Shown: positions 9,091 to 22,287 of the stretch, in pieces
Layout of the letters: every line of letters starts with the position of its first letter
Numbering within the stretch: the first letter of the stretch is position 1
Notes under the pieces: generated by a model
What the model was told of the DNA's origin: nothing
Database searches by the model: none
What the model saw: only the letters and a program-made list of their open reading frames with translations
NCBI GenBank assembly: GCA_024734555.1
Contig: JANPWX010000443.1
Span: 372,001 to 436,000 of the forward strand
Direction of reading: 5' to 3'
DNA from: Trochalopteron elliotii
Taxonomy: Eukaryota > Chordata > Aves > Passeriformes > Leiothrichidae
Length of the DNA stretch: 64,000 nt
Program-made: the position numbers and the translations under genes

Positions 9091-12000
9091 ACTCAGCCCA
9101 CTGTGTGATAGCTGCTGGTCCCCAGTGACACAGCAGAGCCATGGAGGGAGATGTAATTGACTGATTTTGTATGAAAAGGTGCTAATTAAGAAGGTCTTTC
9201 ATTACTGAGGTAGCAGACAGGCCTGATGTTGCCTCTCTGTCTGGGAGGGGGTTCCCCTCTGTGGGAACAGAGGCCCTGTGCTGATCATCCCTTCCCTGTG
9301 TTGGTGCTAAATTCCTGATACCAGGAATTTAGTAGCATTCAAATGCAAGCAGGGTGTGCAGGGCAGCCTGGGCATAGGGAGGAGATCTCAGCATCCCCAG
9401 GGGCTTGTGGGGCCCCCAAGTTCCCTATGGGAGCAGCACTGCTCACCCCAAACAGACACCAGGGCTGGAGCCAGTCCAGGCCCTGCTCATTCTCACCCTG
9501 GGCTGTGCTGTTTGGAGCTGGCTCCTTGGGTCCTGTCAGCTACAGGTTTGTTTCTTATATTAAGAAGCCTGTGAAGTTGAACAGCTTGAGAGAGTTGATT
9601 TCTGCACCTGAACAATCACTACTTCTTAGTCTGTCATACCAGTGTGGGCTTCAAACTGGAGAGGGTGACCCACAATACCCAGAGCTGGAACAGGTGATGT
9701 GGATTCAAGCACTAGCAGCCCCAGAAACATCAACTGTTTCTTGTGGCATTTATTTGCTACAACTATAGGAAATGAGAACTTCTCCCAGGCTCAGACTTTA
9801 TTTTGCAATTCAAGAGTTGAACACTTCCCTTTAATTTATTCCTTAACATGTTCCACTTTGAGAACTCACACTCCTTTCCTTAAATTTTAATCGTCTGATA
9901 TTTTAAAATAGGTGTTTTGTTGTATAGATCTTGGACTGGATAAATGTTTCACTGTAAAGTTAATGCATGATTTAAAAAATGAGGGATAAAATGTCATTGT
10001 CTGTAAGAACTGTACTAAAAAAAACAATTTATAGGAGAACCACTCTAGTGCTCCATGGAAGAGGCAAAGTGCTCAGTTCAGTTTCTGGTCTCTTGGTCTC
10101 AGTTTATCCCCTGACTTGGTGTGGACTTTGCTGCATTAAACCCCAAACCTTCCATTTTCCTTTCTTTTGATCAAGTTTCACAACATGATTTTGCAATCCT
10201 GGTGCTGTCCCTGGGAGAGCCCCAGTGCAGGTGTTGCCTAGCTGGGACTCTTCCATGAATAATTTACAATATCTTTATTCCTTCCAAAGGAACATCCCTG
10301 TACAATCAAGTGCAGATGTGGTTTGCTGTTGTTATTTCAGTGTAAGGAGCCTTGAGCACTTGTAGCAAGGACAGTCAGGGGGTTGTACCTGGGCACAGAG
10401 CTGCATTTGTGGGGACACTCCCATACAAGCATGAGAGTACTGTAGGATAATGCCATTTCCCTCTCCTGCTGCATGTGGAGCCCCAAATCCACACTGGGCT
10501 AAGCTGACCCCTGTCATAGCAGCAGAGCCTTTCATGGTGCAGTGCTGTGGTGGCCAAGGGGAAGAAAACCAGCAGTCTCCAGACCAGGATATGAGCAGAG
10601 GTTGGCACCCCTTGGGTGCCCCACGAGATGTGAGCACACTGTCACAGCTTGTGGCACTCATTCTGCAAAATGGTTTCAACCAAGCAATGGCTGCTGCACT
10701 GCTGAGATCCTGCTGAAACCAGGAGCTCTGCAGAGCCCTGCTTTGAGCCCAGAGTGTAACTTCATGGCAGTGAATCAAGGCCAGCATGTGAATCTCAGTG
10801 TATCAAAGTGGAGCCACCCCACTAACCATATATCGACCACTGAATGCAATGATCCTCTTCAGGTGTCACTTTTTTTTTCCTATTTTCCTTTCCCTGCCTG
10901 CTTTCTTGTTGTATTTTCCAGTATTTGTGATTATTCTATTTTTAGCCTTCCAGTGTCTTTTCATAAAATCTCCTCTCTGTAAATAATTCCAACTTTCCCT
11001 AGTCCTGACACTAGGGAAATGAGAAAAAGTGTCAAGAAGTTGCAGTTTTGGGAATGTTTTTTTTTTTTTTAATTATGTCTCTAGCTAAATTAATCCGTAA
11101 AAGGAGAGCTTCCACTTGGGGTGTGAGGGCAGATGTCCATGTGTCCCTCCCTTCCAACAGTGCTACTGTGACACTGAATATCCCTTCTGTGAAGGCTGCT
11201 GGAATTGAGTTTTGTACCCTTGTTCCTGCTAATGATTGCTTTCCTTTCCACTCTGTTTGTATCTGGTAAATGAATGTGTATTAATGGACTGAAAATACAA
11301 CCGATCATCATGTCACAACGTTTGGCTTTGGTGTCATTTCTCCTTGTTTTGGGGGCTTCATCCTGCCTTGGGATGAGTTCTGTCCTTGCTCTGGATCAGC
11401 AGCCAAGACGTGATGGGGAAGGGCCCAGAATAGCAATAAAAATGGCTAGACTTGAGTCATTTGGGTTTTCCTGGGAGAGAGAAATTGCTGGGGTGAAACA
11501 GCATAGAAAGAAAATTGGACTTCTTAAATAGATTAAAAAGTCATGTTTTGAAGGAGTTTTAATAATCCAAAAGCATTATGAAAGGCATAGACAAAAACAC
11601 TCTGTCTCCAAAATAGAATTAACTTGCCCCTGTCTCTCTTAACTTCCAGTAAAGGAAATTCAGCAGAGAGAGAGGAAGAAGCAGCTGCCTGTTGTCCTCC
11701 AGGGGCAGAAGAGATTAATAAAGCATCAGTGGCATTTCCAAGCTCTCTTGCAAACTGAAAACATATTAACTTCTCCATTTCTTAGGTTTCATCTCCTTCC
11801 TCAGATGCCAGAGGGCTCTCCACAACTTCAGAACTTCCAAACCCAATCTGTGTCCTCGACAGACACAATAAACCAAGACAACAGAGCCAGAGGGTGAGGC
11901 AGGGGGTTGGTGAGAGACATCAGGCAGCTGCTGAGTGACACTGTTGGCTTCTGCTGCCACTCCAGCATCCCCCTGCTGATCATGTGCCTCCTGAACCCAC

Positions 12001-14863
12001 TTCTGGGCTCCTGGAGAGGAGATAGTGGCAAGCAGGAGCGATGTGGGACCTGACAGTCACTGCTGGGTGCATGATGCTGAGCCCAGGAGTGCTGGGTGGC
12101 AGCGGGGTGGCTGTGGGGTCACACAGAGCTGCCACAGCTGAGGCTGGCAGTGTCCTGCCAACATTGCTTGGTTTCCCTGTGAGCAGCAGGAGACCTGTGG
12201 GATCATAGGTGAGATTATCTTGGTGTGAAATTAATGGGAAACTGGAAATGGTCCTGAACCTAGGGAGTTCAGGTATGAATTTGCAGGAAGGTTCCTTTCC
12301 CTTTTCTACATGGTTGTCCTGGTTTTGGGGGGATAGAGTTCATTTTTCCTTAGTAGCTGGTGGGTTCTGTTTTGGATTCAAGTAGGGGCCCAACTCGGGG
12401 GCACTGTTGCTGCTTTTGCTGTTTTCCCTCTCCCACAGTGCACCTGCAGGGCCTGACTTTGTTCCCATCCATCCCTAAAAGCAGAAGTGAATGTCAGCTT
12501 ATGGCTATGGCTGGCACTGACTGTGTGGGGAGGCAGGAACGTGATGGCAAAACTCCCCCTGATGTTCCCCCGACCAGAATGTTCCTGTTTGCTCACTGGA
12601 GGACTTGCAAAGCCTCAATTTGGTGGCTCCTCACTGAGCAGGAACGCAGCCCACGCCAACCCTGAACACAAAGTGCCCTTGCCAGAGTGTTTAACAACCT
12701 GTTCACTACACAGGATGGATTTCTCCAGCCATTTTTTGTGCCATTTTTTGTTCTCCTGCCTCCTCCCACAGGTTAGCTTCTCCATTGTGGATGTGTCCAC
12801 AGGAATCCTGTGTCAGGGGCAGGAGGAATCCTCTCATCCCCCCCAGCACCCAGCAATCTGCTCTCTGGCCCTTCATTGGCATTTATGCACCAAGCTCTCA
12901 ATAACACATCAACTTTAATGAGTGCCAGCCCTTTGCATGCATGAAATCATGAATATGCTGTAGTTATTTTTGTTCTGAGGAAGAAAGCAGGGAAGAAAGG
13001 AAAAAAGAAAAGATTTTGTGAGCCAGGTCCAAGGGTACATGAAGAAACAGGTTTCTTCTCACTGCTAAAAATCAATTTATTTTAGTTTCTCTGCAATTGT
13101 GCCATCTCTTCACGTTTTCAAGTACAGCTCTGAAGCACTGGTGCAGTGGAGCGAAGGTTTGAAGAGCTTGAATCACAACAGCACTGAGTGAAATGCTCGA
13201 TTTTTTTCTTATTGGAAAAATTAAAAGTGACAGCTTCAAAATTGGTTCCACTGCTTTGATTGATTAGACAGAATATTTAGCTCAAAATGATTATGGCAAG
13301 ATTTTCTACGGAGGCTCATGGCTGGGATGGAAATTAATTTGGAGAAAAGGGGAGGGGGAGTTGTTAAAAAAGAAATTGTTCTGCAAAGGAAACTGTTTAT
13401 CCCAGAATCTGTGGTGAGTAATCTCTCCATATTCAGCCTGATTTCAATAATTAAATATTCTGTGAGTTCCCATTTGAGGACAAAGGAAAGGGGGACGAGG
13501 AGATAGTGTTAATGAGGCTTCACAGGGGATTCTGATGCCCAGTGGCAGCAGGATGCTGCCAGTGTGCTGCTCAGTGCCCAGCAGGTGGCCTGTCCAAACA
13601 GAATATCCTGACTGGGAAACCTGCCCTGGGCCAAGGGTTGGGTGTTCAGCTGGAGTCCTGCAGGGCAGGTGAGCTGGAGGTCACCCACTGGGAAGCTGAG
13701 GGCCACTGAAGGTGGTGTGGGCACAAAGGAAGTTGAGGTAAGAGCTGGACCCACCTCTCCAGCTGGAGAATCCAGGGCCAAGCACAGCTTAAAGCAGACA
13801 CAAGGATGCTCCAGCCTCTCCAGACAGGCAGCTGCTCTTGCAGTAATTTCAACTTGAAAACAGGTTTGAGATTTTGGGTTCTGTTTTTTTGGTTTCTGGG
13901 GTTTTTTTACAGTTTAGGTGTTCACATTTCAGACATGCTTCCTCTTGAAATTGGTACACAGTTTATGAAATAAAATATAAAAGCACTGTAACTGCAGAAA
14001 TATGAAGTAGGAACTGTATATGGAAGTAATTCAAAATAGAGTTAATGTTTTTCTTTATTACAGAAAAGCTTCATTTTGACCAGTATCAGATATGGAAGAG
14101 GGAAAGTCCAGAAACAAAGACCTCTGTAGCCACCAACCACAGCTGTAGCCACAGAGCAGCACAGCACTTACAGGATGTTTTTCCATGGGTGTCTCCTGTC
14201 TCATGCACAGTGAATCCCGGATGATCCCCACATATCTTTTAGGACTCTGTGCTGACCAGCACATCCTGGCTGGAAAGAGTAATGCTGATGTAACCTGGGC
14301 ATTTAATCACATGTAGGAATTTAGGCTGTGTTGGGGCCAAGGGCAGTGCCAAGGTCACTTTCAGGTAACAATCCACCTAATCCACAATTTTCATGGATAG
14401 GTCACTCCTAGGTGACAATCCACCTGACTCTTGGTCTGGCACAGCTGTTCTGTCCAGGTGTGTGTGGGGATGCAGAGCCCATGGCTGAGGGCGGCCGTGC
14501 CTACAGCTCAGGGTCCTGGGCTAAACTGCATCCTACAGGAACCTCATATTGTGAGTGACATGCTCATCTCCACCCCTGCACTTCCACTTTGGGTTAAACC
14601 TGCCACCAAAACAACACCGACTGCAGCTGGGGACACACTTGAAGCCCTGCAAGGCAGGACCTTGGAGGATTTCCCCATGGAAAATCCTCCTGCTTTCTGG
14701 GGAGCCTCTGCTCCACCTCGCCGTCTCCTGCAGCACTGCTCATCTCCATCCCCTCCAGCACCAGGAAGGACGGCCTGGAAGCCTGGGGCTGCTCGGGCTC
14801 AGCAGTGCTGGGGCCCGATATTGCGCTGGTGAGCAGCGATAGATTAAAAACCCACCCAAGGGG
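9091..14863. other. Intergenic DNA between PLD1 and TNIK, first part
   Basis: No exon with a recognisable protein match or paired splice sites is visible on either strand. It contains T-runs near 10868 and 11057, several AT-rich stretches and one possible LTR remnant at 12316-12385. Open frames up to about 150 codons occur but look random. Confidence 0.6.
12316..12385 (+). mobile_element. Possible avian ERVL-type LTR remnant
   Basis: The words CTGGTTTTGGGGGGATAGAG, TTCATTTTTCCTTAGTAGCTGG and GTTTTGGATT (here split into blocks) resemble, from memory, a recurrent avian LTR motif of the form 'gggatagagttaattttcttcctagtagctgg ... tgttttggat'. Only about 70 bp are similar. No coding retroviral sequence is nearby, and the edges are uncertain. 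Confidence 0.4.

Positions 14864-14910
<47 letters not shown>
14864..14910. repeat. Homopolymer run of 47 A
   Basis: There are 47 uninterrupted A residues, then one G and seven more A. This is by far the longest homopolymer in the window. It directly precedes a CpG-rich segment. It could be a real A-tract or a sequencing or assembly effect. Confidence 0.95.
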
Positions 14911-14912
<2 letters not shown>

Positions 14913-14918
14913 AAAAAA

Positions 14919-15300
14919 GCGTATTGCTGGAGAGATTCTTTCCAGCGGATCGGACCCCTCGGTGCAGCCGAGGGCTGGGTGGCCGCGTTCCTCTAGAGGG
15001 TGCTGCGGGCTCAGCCTGCGCTCCCCCGGGGAGCGGTGCCCGCTCCGCCGGGAGCCTGCCAGCCCCCACCGCGCTGTGCCGGCTCCCTGCAGGTTCCTAC
15101 GGCCACAGCCCAGCTGCGGGAAGAGGTTGCTGTTAAACCGCAAAACCCCGCCGAGCTCCCTCCTCCAGCCTGGTGCTGCCTCTCTCCAAGGGCTGTCCCC
15201 CACATCTGGCCTTGCTGCCGGGGGCTCGCAGGTCGGCATCTCCCCTTTCCCTCTGAGCACGGTCACGCTGAGACGTTTTTAAACGAAGTACTACGTGTAC
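14919..15300. promoter_or_regulatory. CpG-island-like segment without an assigned gene
   Basis: By eye there are about 30 CpG dinucleotides in roughly 380 bases, in a GC-rich context, whereas CpG is rare in the flanks. The segment lies about 6 kb beyond the estimated PLD1 3' end and about 9.5 kb before the presumed TNIK island. Such islands usually mark promoters. It could drive an upstream TNIK first exon or a non-coding RNA, but no exon can be assigned from sequence alone. Confidence 0.55.
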
Positions 15301-18182
15301 CGTGACTGTTTGAGCTTAAATACATTCCCTGCCTGACATGTCCTTCCCAGAAGGCTGCGTTGGCTCTCTCCAGTGACTCGCTGCAATATGTGTTCTCCAC
15401 TTAGTTTCCTTGCAGACCATATCTGTACGACATCGATTGTACTGGCTAAGAATGCTTACAAACCTATTTCCTGCTGCAGGATGATCACATTATACACAAT
15501 TACACACTCTAGGAATTTCTCCTGAGATCCAGCTGGGTACAGGCTGGAGTGGTGGAGGAGCTGGAGCGTGTGTGGAATAATGAATCAGTCATTCAAGCCG
15601 ACTTCAGGCTCTTGGGTTGTGCGAGCATGTGGTGAGCTGCACTAGCTGCTTATTGCCCCCCAAAAAAGCCTGAATCACCTAAATCATTCCACATTTGGTT
15701 TCCACCGTGTCTACACTTTCTGGGTCTTGCCTACTTCATTATTATTATTTTTACCATACCACAAAGGTCTGTGCAGAATTTATTCTAAATGTCTCAGCAG
15801 GAGAAGTCTCCATGAGCTGAGACATGCTGTTCCAAGCAGAGACTTTCTCAGCAGGAGCAAAATCCATGTCCACAAGGTTCCTACCCTCAGAAGAGACACA
15901 GTATTGCTTGTCCTGTGTGGTGGTAGCAGCAGCAGCAACAGCACTGTGATGCATTTGCATTGCAGCACCATGGCAGACCTTCCCAGGATCCTGGGATGCC
16001 AAGGGATCTAAAACCTCAACATTTCCCTGGCCTGGAAATCTCACAGCTTTAGATGGGACAGATGGAAATCACGGAGATGCTGTTTGCCCTCGAGAAGGGC
16101 AGGGTTGTCTCATGCAGTGTTTTTTCTATAAACAAGGAAGCTGATGCTCTCCTTTGACCCACTGTTGGATCTGCAGCAAAGCCACGTGCTGTAGTGTCAC
16201 AGGAGGAACATGGAGATGATGTATGGCCATGATGAAGCCACTGATGAGGAGCACAAAACCCATCAAGCTGTGCTGGCTGTTCCTAAGAGCCACAGTGCCA
16301 GGGCTGCAGTGGGGCACATTGCAACACCCAAAAACCTGACCTTCCACCTTCCTCTTCCTCTTCCTGGCCAAGCTGCTCCAGGAGCAGCTCTCCTGCCCCA
16401 CACTGTTTCCTCTGGCCTGGTGAAACACCTCCCTGCACAGCACCACTTCCCTGATATCCAGCTATGTTTTATCCCCTGTCCCATCGTTATCTGCCAGCTC
16501 AAAAGGCTGGAGCATGTTTGTTAGCTAAAGATTTCCTTTTAGGGAGCTAGCAGCAGATTATCCTGGATGTTTCTAACAATGTGTAATCTAAGCTGTCACC
16601 CACATTTCCAATATTTTACTTCTGGCAAGGCTACAGCAAGGCTGGAGTGGAGCTGAGGGGTTGGAGAACCCTCCTCACACTGAATGGATGGTCTCTTTGA
16701 CCTGGGACCTCACCAATCCCATCACCTCCACCCTCTGGTCACATGAACTTAACTTCAGATTCTTTAACCCTCTCAAGGATCATACTCTATTGCTTTCCTA
16801 AGGCTACAACTTCCAGTTGTTCATTTTAAAATAAGAGCTGAAAGTCATATATTGACACGTGGTTCCAAGACCTGCAAAAGTGCTGAATGTTGTGAGAGCT
16901 GGGAGAAAAGTCAAGCAAAATGTCTCCACAGAAACACTTCAGACATGCTGTTTGGAAGACCCACCCTTGCCAGCTCCCCTTTTGTTCATCATAACTTTTG
17001 TTTATATCAACCTCTGCAAAGAGAATTTAGCAGAGGATTTACTGGCACTCAGAATTTTTTTATAGTTTTCTGATGTGGCGCATGCACCCACCCGGGTGTG
17101 TTTAGCAGGTGCCCAGCATCTTGTGATAATCTGGAGGGACATTTCCCTTCAGTGCCACGTGAGACAATGTCACTTTGACCTCTTTTGTTTCTTTCTTTCT
17201 GACTAAATTGGTGCTGTGCTGGTGGTTTTGCTGTGTTTAATCTGAACTCAATATAAGGATGTGCTTGTTATGTTCTCACATTCCTTTATCTACATAGGCA
17301 GGACCTGAAACAAAACACAGGCAATTCTGTAAGGGCAAACACAACTGTTTTGCATGCCTGGAAGAAATTGTTGTCTTACAGTTGTCTTACAGGTTTTTTC
17401 ATTATTTTAATGGGTAATCGCAGGCCAGCTGCATCTCAGCTCTAACACTAGATCAAGTTAGAGACTGAAAAGTAATGAAAAACCAGGCTGAAAGAGGGCC
17501 TGCATGTTTCAGGAGCTCAAGTCCTATTTTTCACAAGCAACCTGGGCTTTTAGCAGCCTAATTGCCATTTACTAGCAGCTGGACTAGCTCTTAATGCTCA
17601 GTTTTGCAGAGGAAAAGGCTAATTCTCTTTCAGTGAACAGCATGTGTCAGCTACAGCAAATGCAAAACTCGGAGTTTGCTGTGTGTGTCATCTGGTGCTT
17701 CTGAGAGCTCACAAAGGGCTAAACCCACCACCTGCCTGTGTGGAGGATGGTGGATTTTCTGTCAGGATATGGCTATCTTGCTTCTTTTAAGATGATGTGT
17801 AAAGCACTGAAACATTCTATAGCAACTAAATAATTCAGAGAAATTTTGCAGAGAGGTGCCTTGTGGGGCTGTCAGCACCTCCTCTCTGTGCATTTTGGTG
17901 AGATGAGGTGGTACAGGATGGCTTTATTCCCTCTGTCCAAGCATGTGGTGGAGTGGACCAACAGGACACGACCCACCACAATCAGCTTTGGTCAAGTAGG
18001 ACTTGAAAGTGGGCTGAACCACTGGGTCATTTTTACATCGCCCTTGGCAGGAACTGGGGAGGAAAATTCTTACTGTCAGGACAGGTTGGAGCTCTTCCAG
18101 TATCCAAGGGCACAGAAACATCTCCTGCCTTTGCCACTGCCCCAAGCCTTTCAGCTAACTCCTTGGCAAAGGCTGTATTAGG

Positions 18183-18210
18183 AAAGCACCAGTAACAAAG
18201 CACCAGTAAC
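18183..18210. repeat. 14-bp exact tandem duplication
   Basis: AAAGCACCAGTAAC occurs twice in direct succession (18183-18196 and 18197-18210). It is probably a small slippage or duplication event. Confidence 0.9.
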
Positions 18211-21200
18211 AGAGCAGTGCTTGCTATTTGTAGATGTCTCAGCTTTCCAGAGCCCTGCACTGGACATGGCTGGAGCACCACTCTGACAGCCTTGGACAGC
18301 AGCAATGGACAAAGAAGTCACTCTTCAATTGCTGTCTCTTCTCAGTCATCTCCATGTGGTTTTGAGGGTCTTGTAACTCTTGGGGGTGGCAAAGGTCTTG
18401 GCAACCTCTGTACAGGCTGCAGTACTGCAATGTGCCAGGAGCCACAAACTGAGAAACACAAATTTCTGAGTTCATTAAATATATAATGACACTTTTTAAA
18501 GTCTCTCTAATACTCTGGCTGCTTTGAGCCTGTAGGGGACAGAATTTCAAAGGAAATTTTCTGGCTTATCCCTCCCACTCAGAACTGGTGCACAGAGCAA
18601 CTGGGTCTCAGTCATGTCTTTGTCATTTGGGGTTGACGTGATTTTCTTACCAAGGTTCTCCTGAGTGTCCTGTCTATTCCCAGCTGATGGTTCCCTTGTA
18701 GTAACCTACTCATGAGAGCCCAGACTGCAGGCTCAGATGTGGGCAGGGTTTCCCCCTGCTCTGAGGATCAGCCCACTCTTTTCTGCTTTCTTAACTGAAG
18801 ATGGAGTCACTCCACTGAACATGCAGAACGCCTTCAACAGATATTTTCAAAACCACACAGTTTCCTGCCTGGTGTTTTCGTAGTTATTCAGAAATCACAT
18901 GTTAACACTAAAGTCATCAGCTTGTTTAAATGTACCCATTTTATTTTGATCTATACATCCTGGTGCTGAACCAAGTGTGACCGTGCTTTTCCCATCTTGG
19001 CTGCTTCTTCATTCCCAGGTTTTTAATGACCAGTGGGATGTTGCACAGCCAGGAGAACCCTTGTCCCTTCCTCCTGGGTTTGCCTCCCACGGGTAAAGAT
19101 GTGTCAATCAGTGTATATAAACTCTACAGGACTTCCTGGGCCCAAAGCCAGCCTCCATCCACATCCCTGCAGCAGAAGGCCTTCCATATATAGATCCAGA
19201 CTTGAGTGCCTCCTCTCTCAGATGGTGAAGTATTTTTGGGTGCTCTGGTAATGATTTTCATTTCCAGCAAGTCAGAAAGCCCATGCCTTGATATTGTCCA
19301 TCCATTTCCTAAGCATACCTTTGGTGAATATTGGGTGAACTTCTTTAAGCTTTTCCTTGTTATGACAGGACTTAAAACATCCCCCTCCTTCTTCTTTTTT
19401 TTTTTTTTTTAATACCATTTTCATCTAATTCCAGGAGGAGTGCTTTCATAGACTGCCACATCTCCATGAAGGCATGAGGAAGTAAACACCTCTGAGTGAA
19501 GCCTCCCCAGAAAGGCAACAGCAGTTGGCTCAAACTCCATCTTCCTACTCAAACCCTCACACTTTAAGCACTACTCAGATGATTACTTTGAGTTGCTTTA
19601 AGTACCTCCAGTTGTTTTCTGACTGGCTTCTGCTTTGGCCATTGATGATGAGTCGGAAGCCTGAAAACATTTGCAAAGTCTGTTCTGTTGTTTAACCTTT
19701 CTTTTATTTTTTTTTTTGGGGGGGGTGGGGTGTGTGTCTGTGTATAAAAGACTTATGCCTTTTGCAGGGGAAAATGGCAAGTATTCAACATGCTCCAACA
19801 AGGCAGAGGCACCATGTGTTTGTGGCCCTATTTTCTTTTCAGAACAACAAATATCACAAGCCACGGTGAAGACACTGATCATAAAGAAAAAAGGGAAATA
19901 TGAAAAAATATATATTCCAAGGAGGTTTTGGATCTGTATTGCCTCCAGTCTCCCAGGTCCCAGAGAACTCTGTATGCTTGGCTGCCACTGAAGCCCTGTG
20001 GGATCTTTGTTGCCAGCACCTTTGCCAAGTGCAGTTCCAGTTTTGTAACCCCTTTCCCGAGGAGAGATGTTGAACCCTACCCACACCTCAGGACAGATTA
20101 TAATTTTTTTTAAAAAAAAAAAAAACCTCACTGTTCCTGAAATGTGTCTTAATTAACTCTCAGCAATTTGCATTTGACAAAAGATAGAAGCCAGTTTCTC
20201 TTGTTCTACTGATCTGTGCTTCATGCCAGATGGGGGTGGCTTCGGGTCAGGTGTTTCCCAGACCTGGGGCTGTCTTTAGGATGCAAGGCAACCCAGGAGA
20301 AAAAAGGGAAAGAGAGAAAATAAATACTGGTTGGCTTAGGGTAGCTCAGCTCCAGACTGATCCGCATAAAAAACGTATTGGGATGATAAATAATTTTGAT
20401 AAAAGGCACTTGACAAATGGAGCAGCTGTTCCACCCCGTGGATGGGGCTGTAAATCCAGTATTTATGGGCAGGGGTTCCCAAAGGACTTCCCTGCTGTGG
20501 CAGGTGGGTTCTGGGGAACGTCCCTATTCTGGCAGCTCATGTATTCTGGATCTTACACATATTAATATCATCCCTGAGATCCCAGCAAAGAAAGGAGAAA
20601 TTAGTATTCCTCAGTGGGACTGTGGGGACATGGTTTGCTGGGGGCAAGGCCATGTTAGGTTTTCTGCAAGCAGTGCAAAAATGGGATTTTGATTGGTTTC
20701 TAACCAGTCACAATTGGCACATTTTAAATGACTATAAAAGACCTGACACCCTCCTGAAGAACAGGGTTGCCCTTTAATGTTTTTTTTCTTTGTAAAGGAG
20801 GCACAAAGGAAAGAGGTTAATTGACAAAACCAAGTCCTGCATCACTAGTGTGGAGTGTTCCCAAACAGCAACATAAAAACATATTGCCAAAAGGTCATGT
20901 TAGACCCCTGATGCTATAGCCAAGGCTGAGGGGAGAGACATCAGTGCCTGCTGCATCTGCTGGGAAGGCACACACCTTATTACATACAGCTCTGCTTTAT
21001 CTAAAACCTGAAATTTTATATTTAAATTTTAGCATTCTGGTAAATAATACAGAGGTGTCTCAAAGGATGTGGGTGTTTGTTCCCCTGGAGAAATCTCCTT
21101 TAGCTCAGGCCAGGCACAGAGTGAGTCTGAGCTACACAAACCAGGCAAGGGCACAGCAAGCACTCCTGCTGCTTTTAGCACCATGCTGGGGGTGGCTGGG

Positions 21201-22236
21201 CTGGTGTGTCCCTGGTGGCTTTGGCCCACAGTGGCAACCCTCAAGAGAAGACAAATGCAATGGCAACAGAAGGGGCATAAAGAAAACCCTGTGCTGCTCC
21301 TCAGTGTCAAATATTCTGGGGAAGAACAGCAGCTTGGAGAGGTTCTGTGGGTGAGTTAACCTCCTGGAAATGAACCATCCCCTGTCTCTTTCCCCGTGGT
21401 GCCCCAGGAATTTGCTGTTTGAGTGTACCACTCTTGTTCCCTGGTATGAATCTGTAGAGAAAGGGTTCTCCAAAGAGCCCTTGCTGATTTTCCATTTACT
21501 CCCTCATCGCAGTGATTGCAGGGGTTTGTACTCACACAATGCTTAAGTAAGGGAGTGATGAACTATTTGCAGGGGATTTTTCTTTTGTATACAGCTATAG
21601 GAAATACCCTGGCAGCAGGGTTCACTCACGTAGTCCTGCTCTGCTCCAAGGATGCAATGGAAAAACACTTCTCTCCCTGGAGAGGAACCCACATCAGCAG
21701 GAGGACAAGCAATCAGTAAGTGATAATGAATCAGTTAAAGTGCATTTGAGATCAATAGATGTAGGTTAGGACACATGTAGCCAGTTATTTCTGAGTCTCT
21801 TTTAACACAGCTGCATGTTAGCCTAAACCCCAATTATTATGCATTTTACAGAGTATAATTTTTTCAGCATTCTCTGTTCAGTTCGGGCAGAGTCCTTTAA
21901 GTACTGCCTTACATGGGCTAACACTGGGGTAAACAGCCTGGACTGAGGACACCAGAAAAATTAGGGCCACGTGGCCACAGAATTATTGTGAAATAAATCA
22001 TTTGTTGGGGCCCAAATGTGTTGTTTGCTTCATTCCTTTTCTTGATCATCTTTTGAAGAATGATCCAAAGCCCAAAGCACTTGAAGCTGTTGCTAATTGG
22101 ACAAGGGCTTATGTGTCACTTAGATTTACTCATTCTACATACACCCCCTCACAATATAATTAACAGCGATGGCATTGTTAGATAATTAAATTTAGTTTTA
22201 GGCAGAGGTCAAATGACCTGGATAGTTTATATGGGG

Positions 22237-22287
22237 GCTGACAGCAGAGCTTTGGGTCCCCCACTGCTGACAGCAGAGCTTTGGGTC
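22237..22287. repeat. 22-bp direct repeat, 29-bp period
   Basis: The 22-bp string starting GCTGACAGCAGAG and ending TTTGGGTC is present at 22237-22258 and again at 22266-22287, separated by seven bases. There is no coding context. Confidence 0.9.

Noticed and set aside
11435..11721. Further AATAAA words as PLD1 poly(A) sites
   Set aside because: They are possible distal sites, but the closer 9066 signal is preferred. Without transcripts no choice can be proven.
14740..15266. Minus-strand frames with a long phenylalanine run, and + strand frame with a lysine run
   Set aside because: They are generated by the A47 tract. The GC-rich continuation has no recognisable domain.
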